Assembly: GCA_963813315.1 (NCBI GenBank)
Contig: CAWEYO010000019.1
Span: 1-64,000 of the forward strand
Origin: CAWEYO01 sp963813315
Lineage (GTDB): Bacteria; Pseudomonadota; Alphaproteobacteria; Rhizobiales; Rhizobiaceae
DNA length: 64,000 nucleotides
Direction: 5' to 3'
Positions 48,650 to 58,063 of this stretch are shown here, one piece after another (positions within the stretch are counted from its first letter, which is position 1; every line of letters starts with the position of its first letter). The translations under genes and the position numbers were made by a program. Under the pieces are notes generated by a model. It saw only the letters and a program-made list of their open reading frames with translations, searched no databases and was not told where the DNA came from.

Positions 48650-51278
48650 ACACCACCACGAAATCCGCATGGGTGAGCGCCAGACCTTTGGCGAGCGTGG
48701 CGAACTGCACCGCTGCGCTGCGGCCCCAACCGTCGGCGTCGTAGCTCAGCGCGCCGGTCGCCTTGTCGTAGATGATGCGGACACTGCCATCGTGCGCCGC
48801 CTCGCCGACATAAAAGGCGGCCGAAGCCAAAGCGCCAGTGGCCTTCAGGGCCTTGAACCCCTCGTTTTCCAGCCGTATCGTGTCGTCAACCACGGAGAAA
48901 TCGGTAATCTTGTCGCTGTTGGCCGCGCTCAACGCGCTGTGGAAGAAAAACGTATCCTTGCCCGCGCCGCCAGTGAGCGTATCCTTACCCGTCCCGCCGG
49001 TCAAAATGTCATTGCCCTTCCCGCCGGTGATCGTGTCAGCATAATCGCCGCCGGTGATCGTGAAGGCCTCGTTCTGCTTGCTCACGCTTATCGTCACGCC
49101 GGCTTCTGCGTAACAAGCCGTGATCTCCTCGAGGCCAACGATCAACGAATCCTTCGCCGAATTGAGATCTTTCGAGGTCGAGGTCAGGTCGATCGAATCT
49201 TTACCGGCTCCGAGATTGATCATGCCCGCGTCGCCGATGAGGATGGCGTCCAAATTGGCGCCGGTGAGCGTCGCCCGGTCATCGTACTTCGTGCCGGTGA
49301 GACTGCCGTTGCTCACGTGGGAGATATTGGTCGGAGCGGCGGGGAGGGACCAGCCATCATGGTAGTTTTCGCTCACCTTGATGTTGAGATTGTTCGAGCC
49401 GCCGCCGAGATCGATCGTTTTGTACCCCCACCAGTCCTCAACAAACATCGTCACGGTGTCGTTGCCGCCGCTCCCCATGAGCATGTCGACTTCGGAGACA
49501 TAGCCGGTGGTGAAGTCGACCGTGGTCTCGTTCGTCAGCACGATCTTGTCGCTGCCGCCCGAACCGTCGATCTGCTCGCCTTGGGTGAAATCGCCATTGG
49601 CGAGATTGATCGTGTCGTCGCCCCAACCACCTTTGAGCGTGTCGGCACCTCCCCCGCCGGCGATCGTGTCGTTGCCTTTCCCGCCATAGATTTCGTCGTT
49701 GCCGGAGCCGCCGATGAGCACACCGCCGCTGTTTTCATTGCGATGCCACTTGACGGCCGTCACCATCGATGACGCATCCAGCTTCTCGATGCCGGTGACC
49801 TTGCCCGACAGGTCTCCGATCACGATCAAAGTGTCGTAGCCCACCCCGCCGGCAATCGAAACGTCCGAACCGTCGCAAGTGATCGTGTCGGCACCCTCGC
49901 CGCCATCGATTTTGTCGCCTGCCCCACCGATGATCATGTCGTTGCCCAAATCGCCGAGCAGGTTGTCGTCGCCATCCCCGCCGTTTATCGTGTCGTCGTT
50001 CAAGCCGCCGTCAATCGTGTCGTTGCCTGCCGCACCGATGATCGTGTCGTTACCCACGCCGCCGACCAGGTTGTCGTCGGCATCGCCGCCGTTGATCGTG
50101 TCGTCGCCATCGCCGCCGTCAATCGTGTCGTTGCCTGCCAGGCCGCTGATCGTGTCGGCGTCCGCACCACCGTCGACCCTGTCGGCTCCGGCCTTGGCGT
50201 AGATCCTGTCGGCGCCGGCACCGCCGGTGATCGTATCGTCGCCTGTTCCGCCGGCGAGCACGTCGTTGCCGGCGCCGCCGGTAATTTCGAATTTTTCGGT
50301 CTGGGTGTCGAGGTAGATCCTCATACTGGCTGTTGCGCTGGCGGCCGAGATCGCATTGACGCCCTGGAGCCCATCATCCCCCAGCACGTTGAGGTCTTCC
50401 GAGGTCGAAGTCAGGTAGAGCGTATCGGTACCGTCGCCAAGATCAATCCCGCCGCTGCCGATGAGGATGGCGTCGAGCTGAGCGCCGGTGAGCTTCACAT
50501 TGTCGTCGTTGTTCGTGCCGATGAGATTACCGGTGTCAACACCGCTGATCGACGCCACAACGCCGAGCGTCGAGATGTCGCCGTTCACCCTCACGTTGAG
50601 CACATCCAGGCCGTCATCGAGATCGATACGACTGACGAACCCCGCCCATTGCGTCATGGTCATCGTCACGGTGTCGTCGCCGGTGCTGCCGATGAGCGTC
50701 TCGGTGCCGGAGATCGTGCCTATGGTGAAGTCAACGTTGGTCGCGTTCGTCAGCACGATCTTGTCGCGGTCGCCGGCGGCACTGTCAGCTTGGCCGGCGA
50801 TGGACTCGAATGCGGTGAAATCGCCATTGGCGAGAATGATGATGTCGTCGCCCACACCGCCGTCGATGGTGTCGGCTCCGGACCCGCCGGCAATCGTATC
50901 GTTGCCAGCGCCAGCCCTGATCACATCGCTGCCGTGGCCCGCCACGATTGTGTCATCGCCGCCTCCGGCAAGGATGGAGTCGCCGGTCGCGTCCTGAAGG
51001 TCGGCCACCGTACCGCCGGTAAATCCGGTCAACGTTCCGGTTGACGCGTCTGCCGTGTCATTGCCGTCCGTGCCGGTGAATGTCGTCATGACCCCGGCAT
51101 AGGCCGCCATGCCTTCAGTCGTTAGCGGCGAGCGGGCGCAATGCGCGCCGCGGTCGAGCGTCCAGGCTCCGCCTTTTGCTTCAGCGCCGGCAACGCCGCT
51201 GGCGTCCGCCACGCGCACGCTTGTCCCTTGCGCCAATCCTGTTGCGCGCTGGCCGAGCACGACGATAAAAGTTGTCAT
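48648..51278 (-). CDS. Large RTX calcium-binding repeat protein
   Basis: The 876-residue protein is intact. After a short N-terminal part (MTTFIVVLGQRATGLAQGTS) it is built of RTX nonapeptide blocks such as GGAGNDVLAGGTGDDTITGG, clustered in at least four groups. Between the clusters lie two copies of a beta-rich module of about 190 residues: SDKIVLTN, VDFT, DTVTM, GTxxDD, LTGAxLDAILIG, DLTSTSxDLN. The C-terminus ends LTHADFVVV, the usual form of an uncleaved type I secretion signal. It should be exported by a TolC-type system and fold on binding Ca2+. No protease, lipase or adhesin domain and no secretion genes were found nearby. Confidence 0.88.
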   Translation of the reverse strand: MTTFIVVLGQRATGLAQGTSVRVADASGVAGAEAKGGAWTLDRGAHCARSPLTTEGMAAYAGVMTTFTGTDGNDTADASTGTLTGFTGGTVADLQDATGDSILAGGGDDTIVAGHGSDVIRAGAGNDTIAGGSGADTIDGGVGDDIIILANGDFTAFESIAGQADSAAGDRDKIVLTNATNVDFTIGTISGTETLIGSTGDDTVTMTMTQWAGFVSRIDLDDGLDVLNVRVNGDISTLGVVASISGVDTGNLIGTNNDDNVKLTGAQLDAILIGSGGIDLGDGTDTLYLTSTSEDLNVLGDDGLQGVNAISAASATASMRIYLDTQTEKFEITGGAGNDVLAGGTGDDTITGGAGADRIYAKAGADRVDGGADADTISGLAGNDTIDGGDGDDTINGGDADDNLVGGVGNDTIIGAAGNDTIDGGLNDDTINGGDGDDNLLGDLGNDMIIGGAGDKIDGGEGADTITCDGSDVSIAGGVGYDTLIVIGDLSGKVTGIEKLDASSMVTAVKWHRNENSGGVLIGGSGNDEIYGGKGNDTIAGGGGADTLKGGWGDDTINLANGDFTQGEQIDGSGGSDKIVLTNETTVDFTTGYVSEVDMLMGSGGNDTVTMFVEDWWGYKTIDLGGGSNNLNIKVSENYHDGWSLPAAPTNISHVSNGSLTGTKYDDRATLTGANLDAILIGDAGMINLGAGKDSIDLTSTSKDLNSAKDSLIVGLEEITACYAEAGVTISVSKQNEAFTITGGDYADTITGGKGNDILTGGTGKDTLTGGAGKDTFFFHSALSAANSDKITDFSVVDDTIRLENEGFKALKATGALASAAFYVGEAAHDGSVRIIYDKATGALSYDADGWGRSAAVQFATLAKGLALTHADFVVV

Positions 51279-51605
51279 TTGAACTTTCGCTTTCTTTGTC
51301 TCTTCTAAGCCCAGCTTCTATTGTTTCGCCGAACTTGCGCTTGGTCCTACTATATTGATAGCCGAAACAAATTGTTGCGGCGCTACGTGCGCATTTGTTG
51401 GCTTCCGGGGTGATGGGCGAAATTTGGATCGGCGAGGAAAAGAACGACTGCGGTGCCGTGGGGCTGAATGGCCCGCAGTCGTCAAATGGTACGCGACGGG
51501 AATTGCGCGACGAAAGCAAGCATAGGCAAACGACCGGATCGGTTCATTTAAATTTGACGTAAAAAAGCGCAGGCGGTGTCCTCCATTGACGGGGATATCC
51601 TGGCA
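51279..51605. other. Upstream region of the RTX gene
   Basis: About 330 bp holding the presumed RTX promoter. No gene or distinctive motif was recognised. Confidence 0.4.
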
Positions 51606-51815
51606 TCACGCCGGGACACGCGTCGCGATGCCGGCGTCGACGTGGTCGAGATCGACCAAGCCTTCGTAGAACAGCCCCTTCCGGATGAAGACTTTCACGT
51701 AAGGAACCCGGCGCGATAGCGAAAGGGCTGGATAGACGTTGACGTGTCGGATTTCGCTCGACTCGATTATGCTGCCGTTTGGAAATCTCAGCGTTTTGTT
51801 TTCGGGCATGGACAT
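51606..51815 (-). CDS. Small hypothetical protein
   Basis: With the start at MSMPENKTLRFPNGSII the product has 69 residues (SSEIRHVNVYPALSLSRRVP; VKVFIRKGLFYEGLVDLDH) and a beta-rich soluble composition. An in-frame upstream extension to 51881 exists but lacks a binding site. Unknown family. Confidence 0.5.
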   Translation of the reverse strand: MSMPENKTLRFPNGSIIESSEIRHVNVYPALSLSRRVPYVKVFIRKGLFYEGLVDLDHVDAGIATRVPA

Positions 51816-52118
51816 CTGGCTTCCTCTGCAATCTTCATGCGCTGGTGGGATCGGATCCGCGGGTTTCGGGCCGCCTGGCATGCCGCCGATGGTCGAGTGC
51901 CGACATCAGTCGCGCCGCCATCGGGGTCAACCAAGGCAGCGGGCCTTCAGCGTCGCCTTGGCTTGGCCCGCGCTGGAAACCGCATGGGACAACGATCTGC
52001 CATGAGCGCGGCAGCGTCTGTGAAGACAATCACAAACTCTTTTTTGCCTTGCCGCACGGCGCGCCGGTACCGCATCCAGACAACCTGGCATCGGCGGCTT
52101 CCGGAGCGGGGTGCCGCG
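51816..52118. other. Intergenic stretch, nothing recognised
   Basis: About 300 bp between two minus-strand genes without supported features. Confidence 0.4.
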
Positions 52119-52772
52119 TCAGTAGAGCCCCGGAACAAGCCGCCACGTGCGCCTGAAATAGGCGTTGTATTCACTGCCGAAATGCTCGCGAAGCAGCCGT
52201 TCCTCCGCATGTATGCGTGCAATCAGCGGCGGGATAAGCAGGGTCGTGAGCAGCAGGCCGACGCCGGACCGAAAGGCAAGGGCCCAGCCCAGCGCGCTGA
52301 TGACCAACCCGAGGTAACTCGGGTTGCGGATGACGCTGTAGACGCCGCGCGTTTCCAGCGTATGCCCGGTCTGGATAGCCACCAGACCGCTGAACCGGCG
52401 GCCGAGCACGAAGACAGGCCATAGCCGCAATGCACCTCCGGCAGCGAAGAGCACGACGCCAAGCCAGCGGATGGCGTCTCCGTCGAGAACCCAAAACCCC
52501 TTGCGGTCCGTGTAGGCCGGCAGATAGGCGCTCGCCAAGCCGATGAGCGTGAATGCGATGAGCACCCAGCGATTGGAACGATCCTCGCGCTCGCCGCCGC
52601 TGAGATTTCCGCTGCTGAAGAGCGCTGCACCCGTCAACGCAATACATATGACAGTGAGTGCGATAAGGGCCGGGTGGGAGAAAAAGGCGGCAAACCCTCC
52701 CCATCCGAGGACGGCGAGCCCCAGATAGGCACAGACCCCTACAATAGCGACGAGTACAGGTGCCGGCGACAC
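52119..52772 (-). CDS. Isoprenylcysteine/PEMT-type membrane methyltransferase family protein
   Basis: The 217-residue integral membrane protein has five to six transmembrane helices. The C-terminal signature is ETRGVYSVIRNPSYLGLVIS, followed by RIHAEERLLREHFGSEYNAY, the conserved SAM-binding arrangement of bacterial ICMT-like and phospholipid N-methyltransferase-like proteins. The substrate in bacteria is usually unknown. It lies 114 bp downstream of the DUF1194 gene on the same strand. Confidence 0.8.
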   Translation of the reverse strand: MSPAPVLVAIVGVCAYLGLAVLGWGGFAAFFSHPALIALTVICIALTGAALFSSGNLSGGEREDRSNRWVLIAFTLIGLASAYLPAYTDRKGFWVLDGDAIRWLGVVLFAAGGALRLWPVFVLGRRFSGLVAIQTGHTLETRGVYSVIRNPSYLGLVISALGWALAFRSGVGLLLTTLLIPPLIARIHAEERLLREHFGSEYNAYFRRTWRLVPGLY

Positions 52773-52886
52773 GGCCTGCCTCCTTGAGCGCGCCTGATTA
52801 TATCAGCGGTTCTCGCCGATGGCAGCCTCGGCACTTGTGCGGGCGGATAACCTGTTGGCCCGCCACGCGAGACAACTGGCGCGGGA

Positions 52887-53684
52887 CTACTCGCCGGCAG
52901 GATGCTCCAGCAGTTCTTCGCCGACAAAGCAATTGTAAGGTTCGGCATACTGCACGAAGGTGAGTGCCGTTTGGCGCCGCTGAAGTTCGCTGAGTTTAGG
53001 CCCCGAAATCTCGGCAACAAGCTTGTTGCGAATTGCCTCCGCGAATTGGCCGATATCCGACACTTTCAAGACAAATGCGCCGTCGCCCCCGACGACGCAT
53101 TTCTCATAGTAGACATCGATATCCGGGATGGTTGCGAAATCCGACCCCATCTGCACCATGATCGGCAGACCGTTGATGACGAATCCCTCGGCGACAGCCG
53201 CATTGCGGGCAACGGGCGCCGGGGCTCCGGCATTGTTGGGTCCATCGCCAGATACATCGATGACGCGTCGACGAGCTTCGAACCCGTTGGATCGAACAAG
53301 CTCCCTTGCGAACGCCAGCGCATTTGAAATCGAAGTAAAGGAAATCCGTCTTGTTGGCTGCCGGTGCAACGCTTCCGCGAATTGAGCCGCCGTGCTGGAA
53401 TCGTCGATCAAGGTCCACGGGACAACCTGGACAGGAGTGCCGCCCCACTCGATGTACGTTACCGCAATCCGCCCAAGCATCCCGCCAAGTACGGCCTTGA
53501 CGACCTCGGGCGTTCGGAATGCCTCCACATAGCCCGCCCGCTGGGCTCGCTGTTCCTCGATGTCCATCGAGTATGAAACGTCAACGGCAATAACCAGCTC
53601 AAGGTCCACGGCAACGGGATATTGCTCGGCAGAAGCACTTCCGCCAAGCAGACCAAGGCAAGCAAGCGTGCGTCCCAGTCTCAT
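52887..53684 (-). CDS. DUF1194 von Willebrand factor A-like protein, exported
   Basis: A signal peptide (MRLGRTLACLGLLGGSASA) precedes a vWA domain with MIDAS motif DVSYSMD (Asp near residue 34) and the later metal-site region VIDVSGDGPNNAG. Length is 265 residues, as in most DUF1194 proteins of Rhizobiales and Rhodobacterales. Such proteins are periplasmic and of unknown function, possibly binding partner proteins through a metal ion. It is flanked upstream by a RIME-like repeat. Confidence 0.85.
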   Translation of the reverse strand: MRLGRTLACLGLLGGSASAEQYPVAVDLELVIAVDVSYSMDIEEQRAQRAGYVEAFRTPEVVKAVLGGMLGRIAVTYIEWGGTPVQVVPWTLIDDSSTAAQFAEALHRQPTRRISFTSISNALAFARELVRSNGFEARRRVIDVSGDGPNNAGAPAPVARNAAVAEGFVINGLPIMVQMGSDFATIPDIDVYYEKCVVGGDGAFVLKVSDIGQFAEAIRNKLVAEISGPKLSELQRRQTALTFVQYAEPYNCFVGEELLEHPAGE

Positions 53685-53701
53685 TCCCGGATTGCCATGC
53701 T

Positions 53702-53810
53702 CTAAAGCGCATTGCTTCGAAACGGATTCATGCGACGCGCTTTATGCTATTGTTTTTGTGCATGTCGTTATCCCAAAACCGCTGCGCACTTTTGGGCGAC
53801 ATGCATTAGC
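53702..53810 (+). repeat. RIME-like palindromic repeat, copy A
   Basis: About 108 bp with two inverted-repeat parts: AAAGCGC...GCGCTTT around ATTCATGCGACGCG, and CATGTCG...CGACATG around AAAACCGCTGCGCA. Copies occur at 61756 (inverted) and 62215. The size and two-palindrome layout fit the RIME element of Rhizobiaceae. Confidence 0.75.
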
Positions 53811-53928
53811 TTCACGTCACTCTGAACGTTCATGCCGGCACAGTCTATATTGCCGCATGGGCTCATTGCGCCTTCTCCAACGACCGCCGCAATGATACGA
53901 AAGACGCCCCTGAGAGACCGCAGCCTTC

Positions 53929-54501
53929 ATGCTCGGCGGAGCGCTTTCCATGCAGACTTGCATCCGCGCCTTGGTGCGCGCACTTGCCAGCACTCACGCT
54001 TTTTCAGCGAAGGGCCATTCTTCTCCAGGCGCTATCGGCTTTGCACTCATTTTCCTGTTTGCGATGACCCATTCGCTTTGGGCGCACGACGTCAAAGCCG
54101 GCGATATCGAGATCGTCCATCCCTGGTCGCGCGCCACGCCGGCTGGCGCGAAGGTCGCAGTCGGCTATCTGGTTCTAAGGAACAAGGGCGCGGCGCCCGA
54201 CAGACTGGTTTCGATTGCCAGCGACATTGCCGGCAGGACCGAGATCCACGAGATGGTCATGGACTCCAACGGTGTGATGACCATGCGTCCGCTCGATCGC
54301 GCCCTCGAAGTGCCGGCCGGCGGAGAGGTCGAGTTGAAGCCCGGATCCCTCCACATCATGTTCCTGGACCTGAAGCGGGGCATCAAGGAAGGCGAGACGT
54401 TCGCCGGGACGCTGACCTTCGAGAAGGCCGGGACCGTGGGGGTCGAGTATTCGGTCAACGCAATGGGTAAGGAAGCCACCCATACCGGCCACGGCGGCTG
54501 A
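53929..54501 (+). CDS. PCu(A)C-type periplasmic copper chaperone
   Basis: The predicted protein (start MLGGALSMQT or the internal Met) has a signal-like stretch ending SLWAHD. The PCuAC domain follows, with WSRATPAGAKVAVGYLVLRN, HEMVMDSNGVMTMRPL and KPGSLHIMFLDLKRGI. This corresponds to the H-M...M...H-M Cu(I) ligand set. It delivers Cu(I) to oxidase centres in the periplasm. The gene faces the cbb3 operon tail-to-tail (fixS end at 54561), so a role in Cu_B assembly of that oxidase is likely (inference from context). Confidence 0.85.
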   Translation: MLGGALSMQTCIRALVRALASTHAFSAKGHSSPGAIGFALIFLFAMTHSLWAHDVKAGDIEIVHPWSRATPAGAKVAVGYLVLRNKGAAPDRLVSIASDIAGRTEIHEMVMDSNGVMTMRPLDRALEVPAGGEVELKPGSLHIMFLDLKRGIKEGETFAGTLTFEKAGTVGVEYSVNAMGKEATHTGHGG

Positions 54502-54560
54502 AGCTGCTGCGCGCGCCAATCGTGGTGCATTCTTTGCAGGGCCACCCGCAAAGCCGCGAC

Positions 54561-54710
54561 CTATTCCTGATCGTCGTCGTTCAGGAGGATGCGCTCGGCA
54601 GCGCCGTCGAGATCGTCATACTGTCCGCTCCAGTATGACCACAGGAAGGCCGCCAGACCGGCAGCTCCCAGCAGGAGCGCTATCGGGACCAGGAAAAGAA
54701 GGCTATTCAT
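54561..54710 (-). CDS. ccoS: cbb3-type oxidase assembly protein CcoS/FixS
   Basis: The 49-residue protein begins MNSLLFLVPIALLLGAAGLA, has one transmembrane helix followed by WSYWSGQYDDLDGAAERILL and the acidic end NDDDQE. This is the standard CcoS pattern. Its ATG overlaps the ccoI stop by ATGA. CcoS helps insert heme b and copper into the CcoN subunit, with the exact step unknown. Confidence 0.9.
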   Translation of the reverse strand: MNSLLFLVPIALLLGAAGLAAFLWSYWSGQYDDLDGAAERILLNDDDQE

Positions 54711-57054
54711 CTGTGCGCCTGCATGACCGGGAATGCGCCGGGACGCGACACCGGCACACCGGTTTCCCACTCATCGGACCGGACAGCATCGCCTCCGCCG
54801 AGAGCGTGATTGGCTGTCGCCGTATTGTCCCTCCCATCCAGGATTCCGTTCTTGGGATCGCGCGCCAGCCGCAGCGCGTTCATGACGACGACCACTGACG
54901 ACAGCGACATCGCCAATGCCGCAATCAGGGGCGTCACGTGACCTGCGATGGCGACCGGCAGGGCTATGACGTTGTAGCCGAAGGCGAGCGCGAAATTCTG
55001 ACGAATGAGGACACCGGCACGGCGCGAGACCGCGAAGGTCAACGGAACGGCGGTGAGAACTCTCGCCGAGGAAGACGAAATCAGCAGCGCTCCTGCCCAC
55101 ATCAGCCGCCGTCGCCGGCGCCATCGAGACGTGGGCGGCAGCCAACGCGGGCGCATCGTTCAGGCCGTCACCGACCATCAGCACCTTCCGGCCTGATTTC
55201 GCCAAGGCGGCCAGGCGCGCCACCTTGTCCGCGGGAAACACCGAGGCCGAGTAGTCCGAAACACCCAGTCGCGCCGCTGTGCCGGCAACGGCCGGCATGT
55301 TGTCGCCGGACAGCACCGCTATTTGCAGACCGGCCCGCCGAAGGGCGGCGACCGCATGCCGTGCCCCGGTTCGCAAATGGTCCTCGAACGCGAAATCGGC
55401 GAGCCGTCGCCCGTCTTCGCCAAGAACCGTGCCGCCAGCGTCCGGTTCGTGCGGAAAGTCCGGGCCATCCGCCAGTGCCCAGTCGGCGCGGCCCAACCGG
55501 TAGGTTCTACCACCCAGTCGGGCTTCGATGCCGCTGCCTGGAACCTCTTCCACATGCTGGATCGAAAAGGCCATGCTGCCGCCGCCGTGTCCGGACAGCG
55601 CCTTCGAGACGGGATGCTTCGAATGCGCCGCAAGCGCTGATGCGATCGCCAGTGCGCGAGGGTCGACCGATGCCGCATTGACAAGCGCGGGCTGCCCGCG
55701 CGTCAGCGTTCCGGTCTTGTCGAATATGACCGCATCGATTTCCGCCAGACGCTCCATGGCGGCGCCGTCCTTGACCATCACGCCGGCCTCGAAGAGGCGG
55801 CGGGCCGCCACCACCTGAACCATGGGCACAGCAAGACCCAGCGCGCAGGGGCAGGTGATGATCAGCACGGCAATGGCGATGCTGATTGCGGAATGCCAGT
55901 CCGCGCCGGCCATCGCCCAGCCGACAAAGGTCAGGAGCGCGGTCGCATGAACGACCGGCGAATAGTATTGCGCGACACGGTCAGCCAGCCCCCGCCATCG
56001 TGCCTTGCCGTCCTCGGCGGCCTCCATCATGCGGATCATCTCCGACAGGAAGGAGTTCTCCGTGCGCGCGGCTGCTGACATCGTCAGGCTGCCGGTCAGG
56101 TTCATGGTCCCGGCTCTCAGCGCCGATCCAAGGGCTGACCCGCTGCGCGGCGCTTTCGCCGGTGACGATCGAGCAATCCAGGTCAGACACCCCCGCTTCG
56201 ACCACGCCGTCCACGGGAACGCGGTCCCCGGCGGCAAGCATGATCTTCATCCCGGGCTCGATTGCCTCGACCGGAACATAGTCACGGCTGCCATCGTCGT
56301 GGATCACCGTTGCGCCCCTCGGAACCAGCCGCCCCAGTCCGCGCACCGCCTGCCGCGCCCTCTCGCGCATCATGTGGTCGAGGGTACGACCTATTAGCAG
56401 GAAGAAGACCAGGGAGGTCGCGGCATCGAAGTAGGCGTATCTGCCGTTCTGGATCGTATCGTAGAGGCTCAACGCGAAGGCCAGCAGCACGCCGATCGAA
56501 ATCGGCACGTCCATATTGGTGCGGCCGTGGCGAAGCGCACGCCATGCCGAACCAAAGAAGACCTGTCCCGAATAGAAAAGCGCGGGCACTGCAAGAAAGG
56601 CCGAAATCCAGTGGAAGGCCTGTCGCGTCCCCGCGTCGGCTCCCGACCACACGGAAACCGACAGCAGCATGATGTTCATGGCTGAGAAGCCTGCGACAGC
56701 CAGCGCCCTGACCAGCCGGGAAAGCTCCGGATCGTCCTTCGCCTCGCTGGATTCAACAAGCTCAGCGCGGTAGCCGAGACGGTTCAGCGTTTCGGCAAGG
56801 GGCGGCACGTCGCCCTGCCATTTCACCGCAACGCGTTTGTTCGAAAGATTGACACGCACTTGCTCGACGCCCGGCAAGCGGCCCAGCTCGCGCTCGATCG
56901 AGCGGATGCAGGCGGCGCAGTGCGCGTCCGGTGTGGAAAGGTCGGTCTGCCGCAAACCGTCGCCCAGATCGCGGCTGGCGAGCAGGACTTCATCACGCGA
57001 CGGAGCGCAACCGGCCTCCGCGCCGGCTTCCGCGCCCGGAGCGCAGCAGCTCAT
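54707..57054 (-). CDS. ccoI: Copper-exporting P1B-type ATPase CcoI/FixI (two frameshifts)
   Basis: The start MSCCAPGAEAGAEAGC overlaps the DUF2189 stop by ATGA. An HMA-type domain has CxxC in DAHCAACIRSIERE; the membrane part and phosphatase loop include DCSIVTGESA. A shift near 56130 joins to GTMNLTGSLTMSAA. The ion-path motif is IITCPCALGLAVP, the phosphorylation site is FDKTGTLTRGQP, and MVGDGLNDAPALAAAHVSM ends the hydrolase. A further shift near 55080 leads to LTAVPLTFAVSRRAGVLIRQ and the stop at 54707. It exports copper from the cytoplasm for the binuclear centre of the cbb3 oxidase. Confidence 0.9.
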
Positions 57055-57836
57055 CTTATTGCCTTGTAGCTGTGCCAGGTCGCGTGGCCAAGCAGCGGGA
57101 ATACCACGATCAGTCCGATCAGGCCGGTGACGACGCTGGCCAGGAACAGAACGAGCACGATCGCTCCCCAAGCCAGCATCACCGGCAAATTGTTCCAGAC
57201 GAGCGAAATGCTTGTTCCCATTGCGGTAAAGGCATCCGTCTTCTCGTCGAGCAGCATCGGGATCGAGAAAGTACTGATCGCGAACGAGAAAGCGGCAAAA
57301 ACTCCGCCGACGACCGAGCCCACGATCATCATCGCCCAGCCGATCGGCGTCGTAAACAGCATCGACGCGACATGGTCGAGGCCCGGGAACGGGCGCAAGC
57401 CGAAAAACAGCGCATAGATGATGACGGCCGCACGCATCCACACCAGCATGAGCAGGCAAAGAATGGCGCCGGTAAACAACACCTGCGCGCCTGACGCCGG
57501 CTTCACAAACACCATCCGTTTCAACGACACAGGCTCGCCCTGAGCAATGTCGCGGCTCTTGGCGTAGAGGCCGATCGCCACCAAAGGACCGACCACCATG
57601 AAACCGGCCAGCGCCGGAAAGAGGATATAGTCGAGGCCAAGTGCGAACAGCGTCCAAACGATGGCCACGGAGATCGCAAAGACGGCAAGACCGTAAGCCA
57701 GGCTCGCGCCCGGCTGGATCTGGAGATCGCGCCACCCAGCCCGAAGCCATCCGAACGCCGCGCTCGCCGGCAGATTGCGGCGACGTTGCGCGGCCAGTGG
57801 AGAAAAAGCCGTCTCAGGTGAATTGGCAGCGCTCAT
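57051..57836 (-). CDS. DUF2189-family membrane protein in the cbb3 operon
   Basis: A GGGAGGGAGT site favours the start MSAANSPETAFSPLAAQRR at 57836. The 261-residue protein has about six transmembrane helices, with the conserved opening WLRAGWRDLQIQPGASLAYG and a middle motif LFTTPIGWAMMIVGSVVGG. DUF2189 proteins are often near cytochrome oxidase genes in Alphaproteobacteria. It occupies the place where ccoG/ccoH usually lie, so it could serve as an assembly factor. That is inference. Confidence 0.85.
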   Translation of the reverse strand: MSAANSPETAFSPLAAQRRRNLPASAAFGWLRAGWRDLQIQPGASLAYGLAVFAISVAIVWTLFALGLDYILFPALAGFMVVGPLVAIGLYAKSRDIAQGEPVSLKRMVFVKPASGAQVLFTGAILCLLMLVWMRAAVIIYALFFGLRPFPGLDHVASMLFTTPIGWAMMIVGSVVGGVFAAFSFAISTFSIPMLLDEKTDAFTAMGTSISLVWNNLPVMLAWGAIVLVLFLASVVTGLIGLIVVFPLLGHATWHSYKAIR

Positions 57837-57847
57837 ACTCCCTCCCC

Positions 57848-58063
57848 TCAGCACGCGGATTTCGCGGCGCGGAAGCCTGTAGTCGTACCTGCATCGTCGC
57901 TTGTCCCTTCATGTGGCACGCATCCCGGCTGCGATTTGACAGCCACGTAGACCAGGTGCGCGTTCGCTCCCGCAAACAATGCCAGGACCGCCGCGACCGT
58001 GGCAGCCGACACCAGCCGCCATTTCATGCGGCCCATGGCCGCCGTTCGTGGAGAAGCCGTCAC
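57848..58063 (-). CDS. Small membrane protein of the cbb3 operon
   Basis: A GTG at 58063 overlaps the ccoP stop; internal ATGs give MGRMKWRLVSAATVAAVLAL as another start. One transmembrane helix is followed by GANAHLVYVAVKSQPGCVPH and the C-terminus GFRAAKSAC with two Cys. I recognise the pattern as a small conserved protein next to cbb3 genes but know no function. The periplasmic Cys pair could bind metal or form a disulfide. Confidence 0.65.
   Translation of the reverse strand: MTASPRTAAMGRMKWRLVSAATVAAVLALFAGANAHLVYVAVKSQPGCVPHEGTSDDAGTTTGFRAAKSAC

Noticed and set aside
48605..48655. tRNA-Ser(GGA)-like anticodon arm (TGCGT-TTGGAAA-ACGCA) as an attachment site beside the integrase
   Set aside because: No T-loop consensus, acceptor strand or D-arm could be assembled, and the following bases are better explained as the terminator of the RTX gene.
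49879..50202. Plus-strand Ser/Pro-rich ORF in the RTX gene
   Set aside because: It is the reverse reading of the Gly/Asp-rich RTX repeats.
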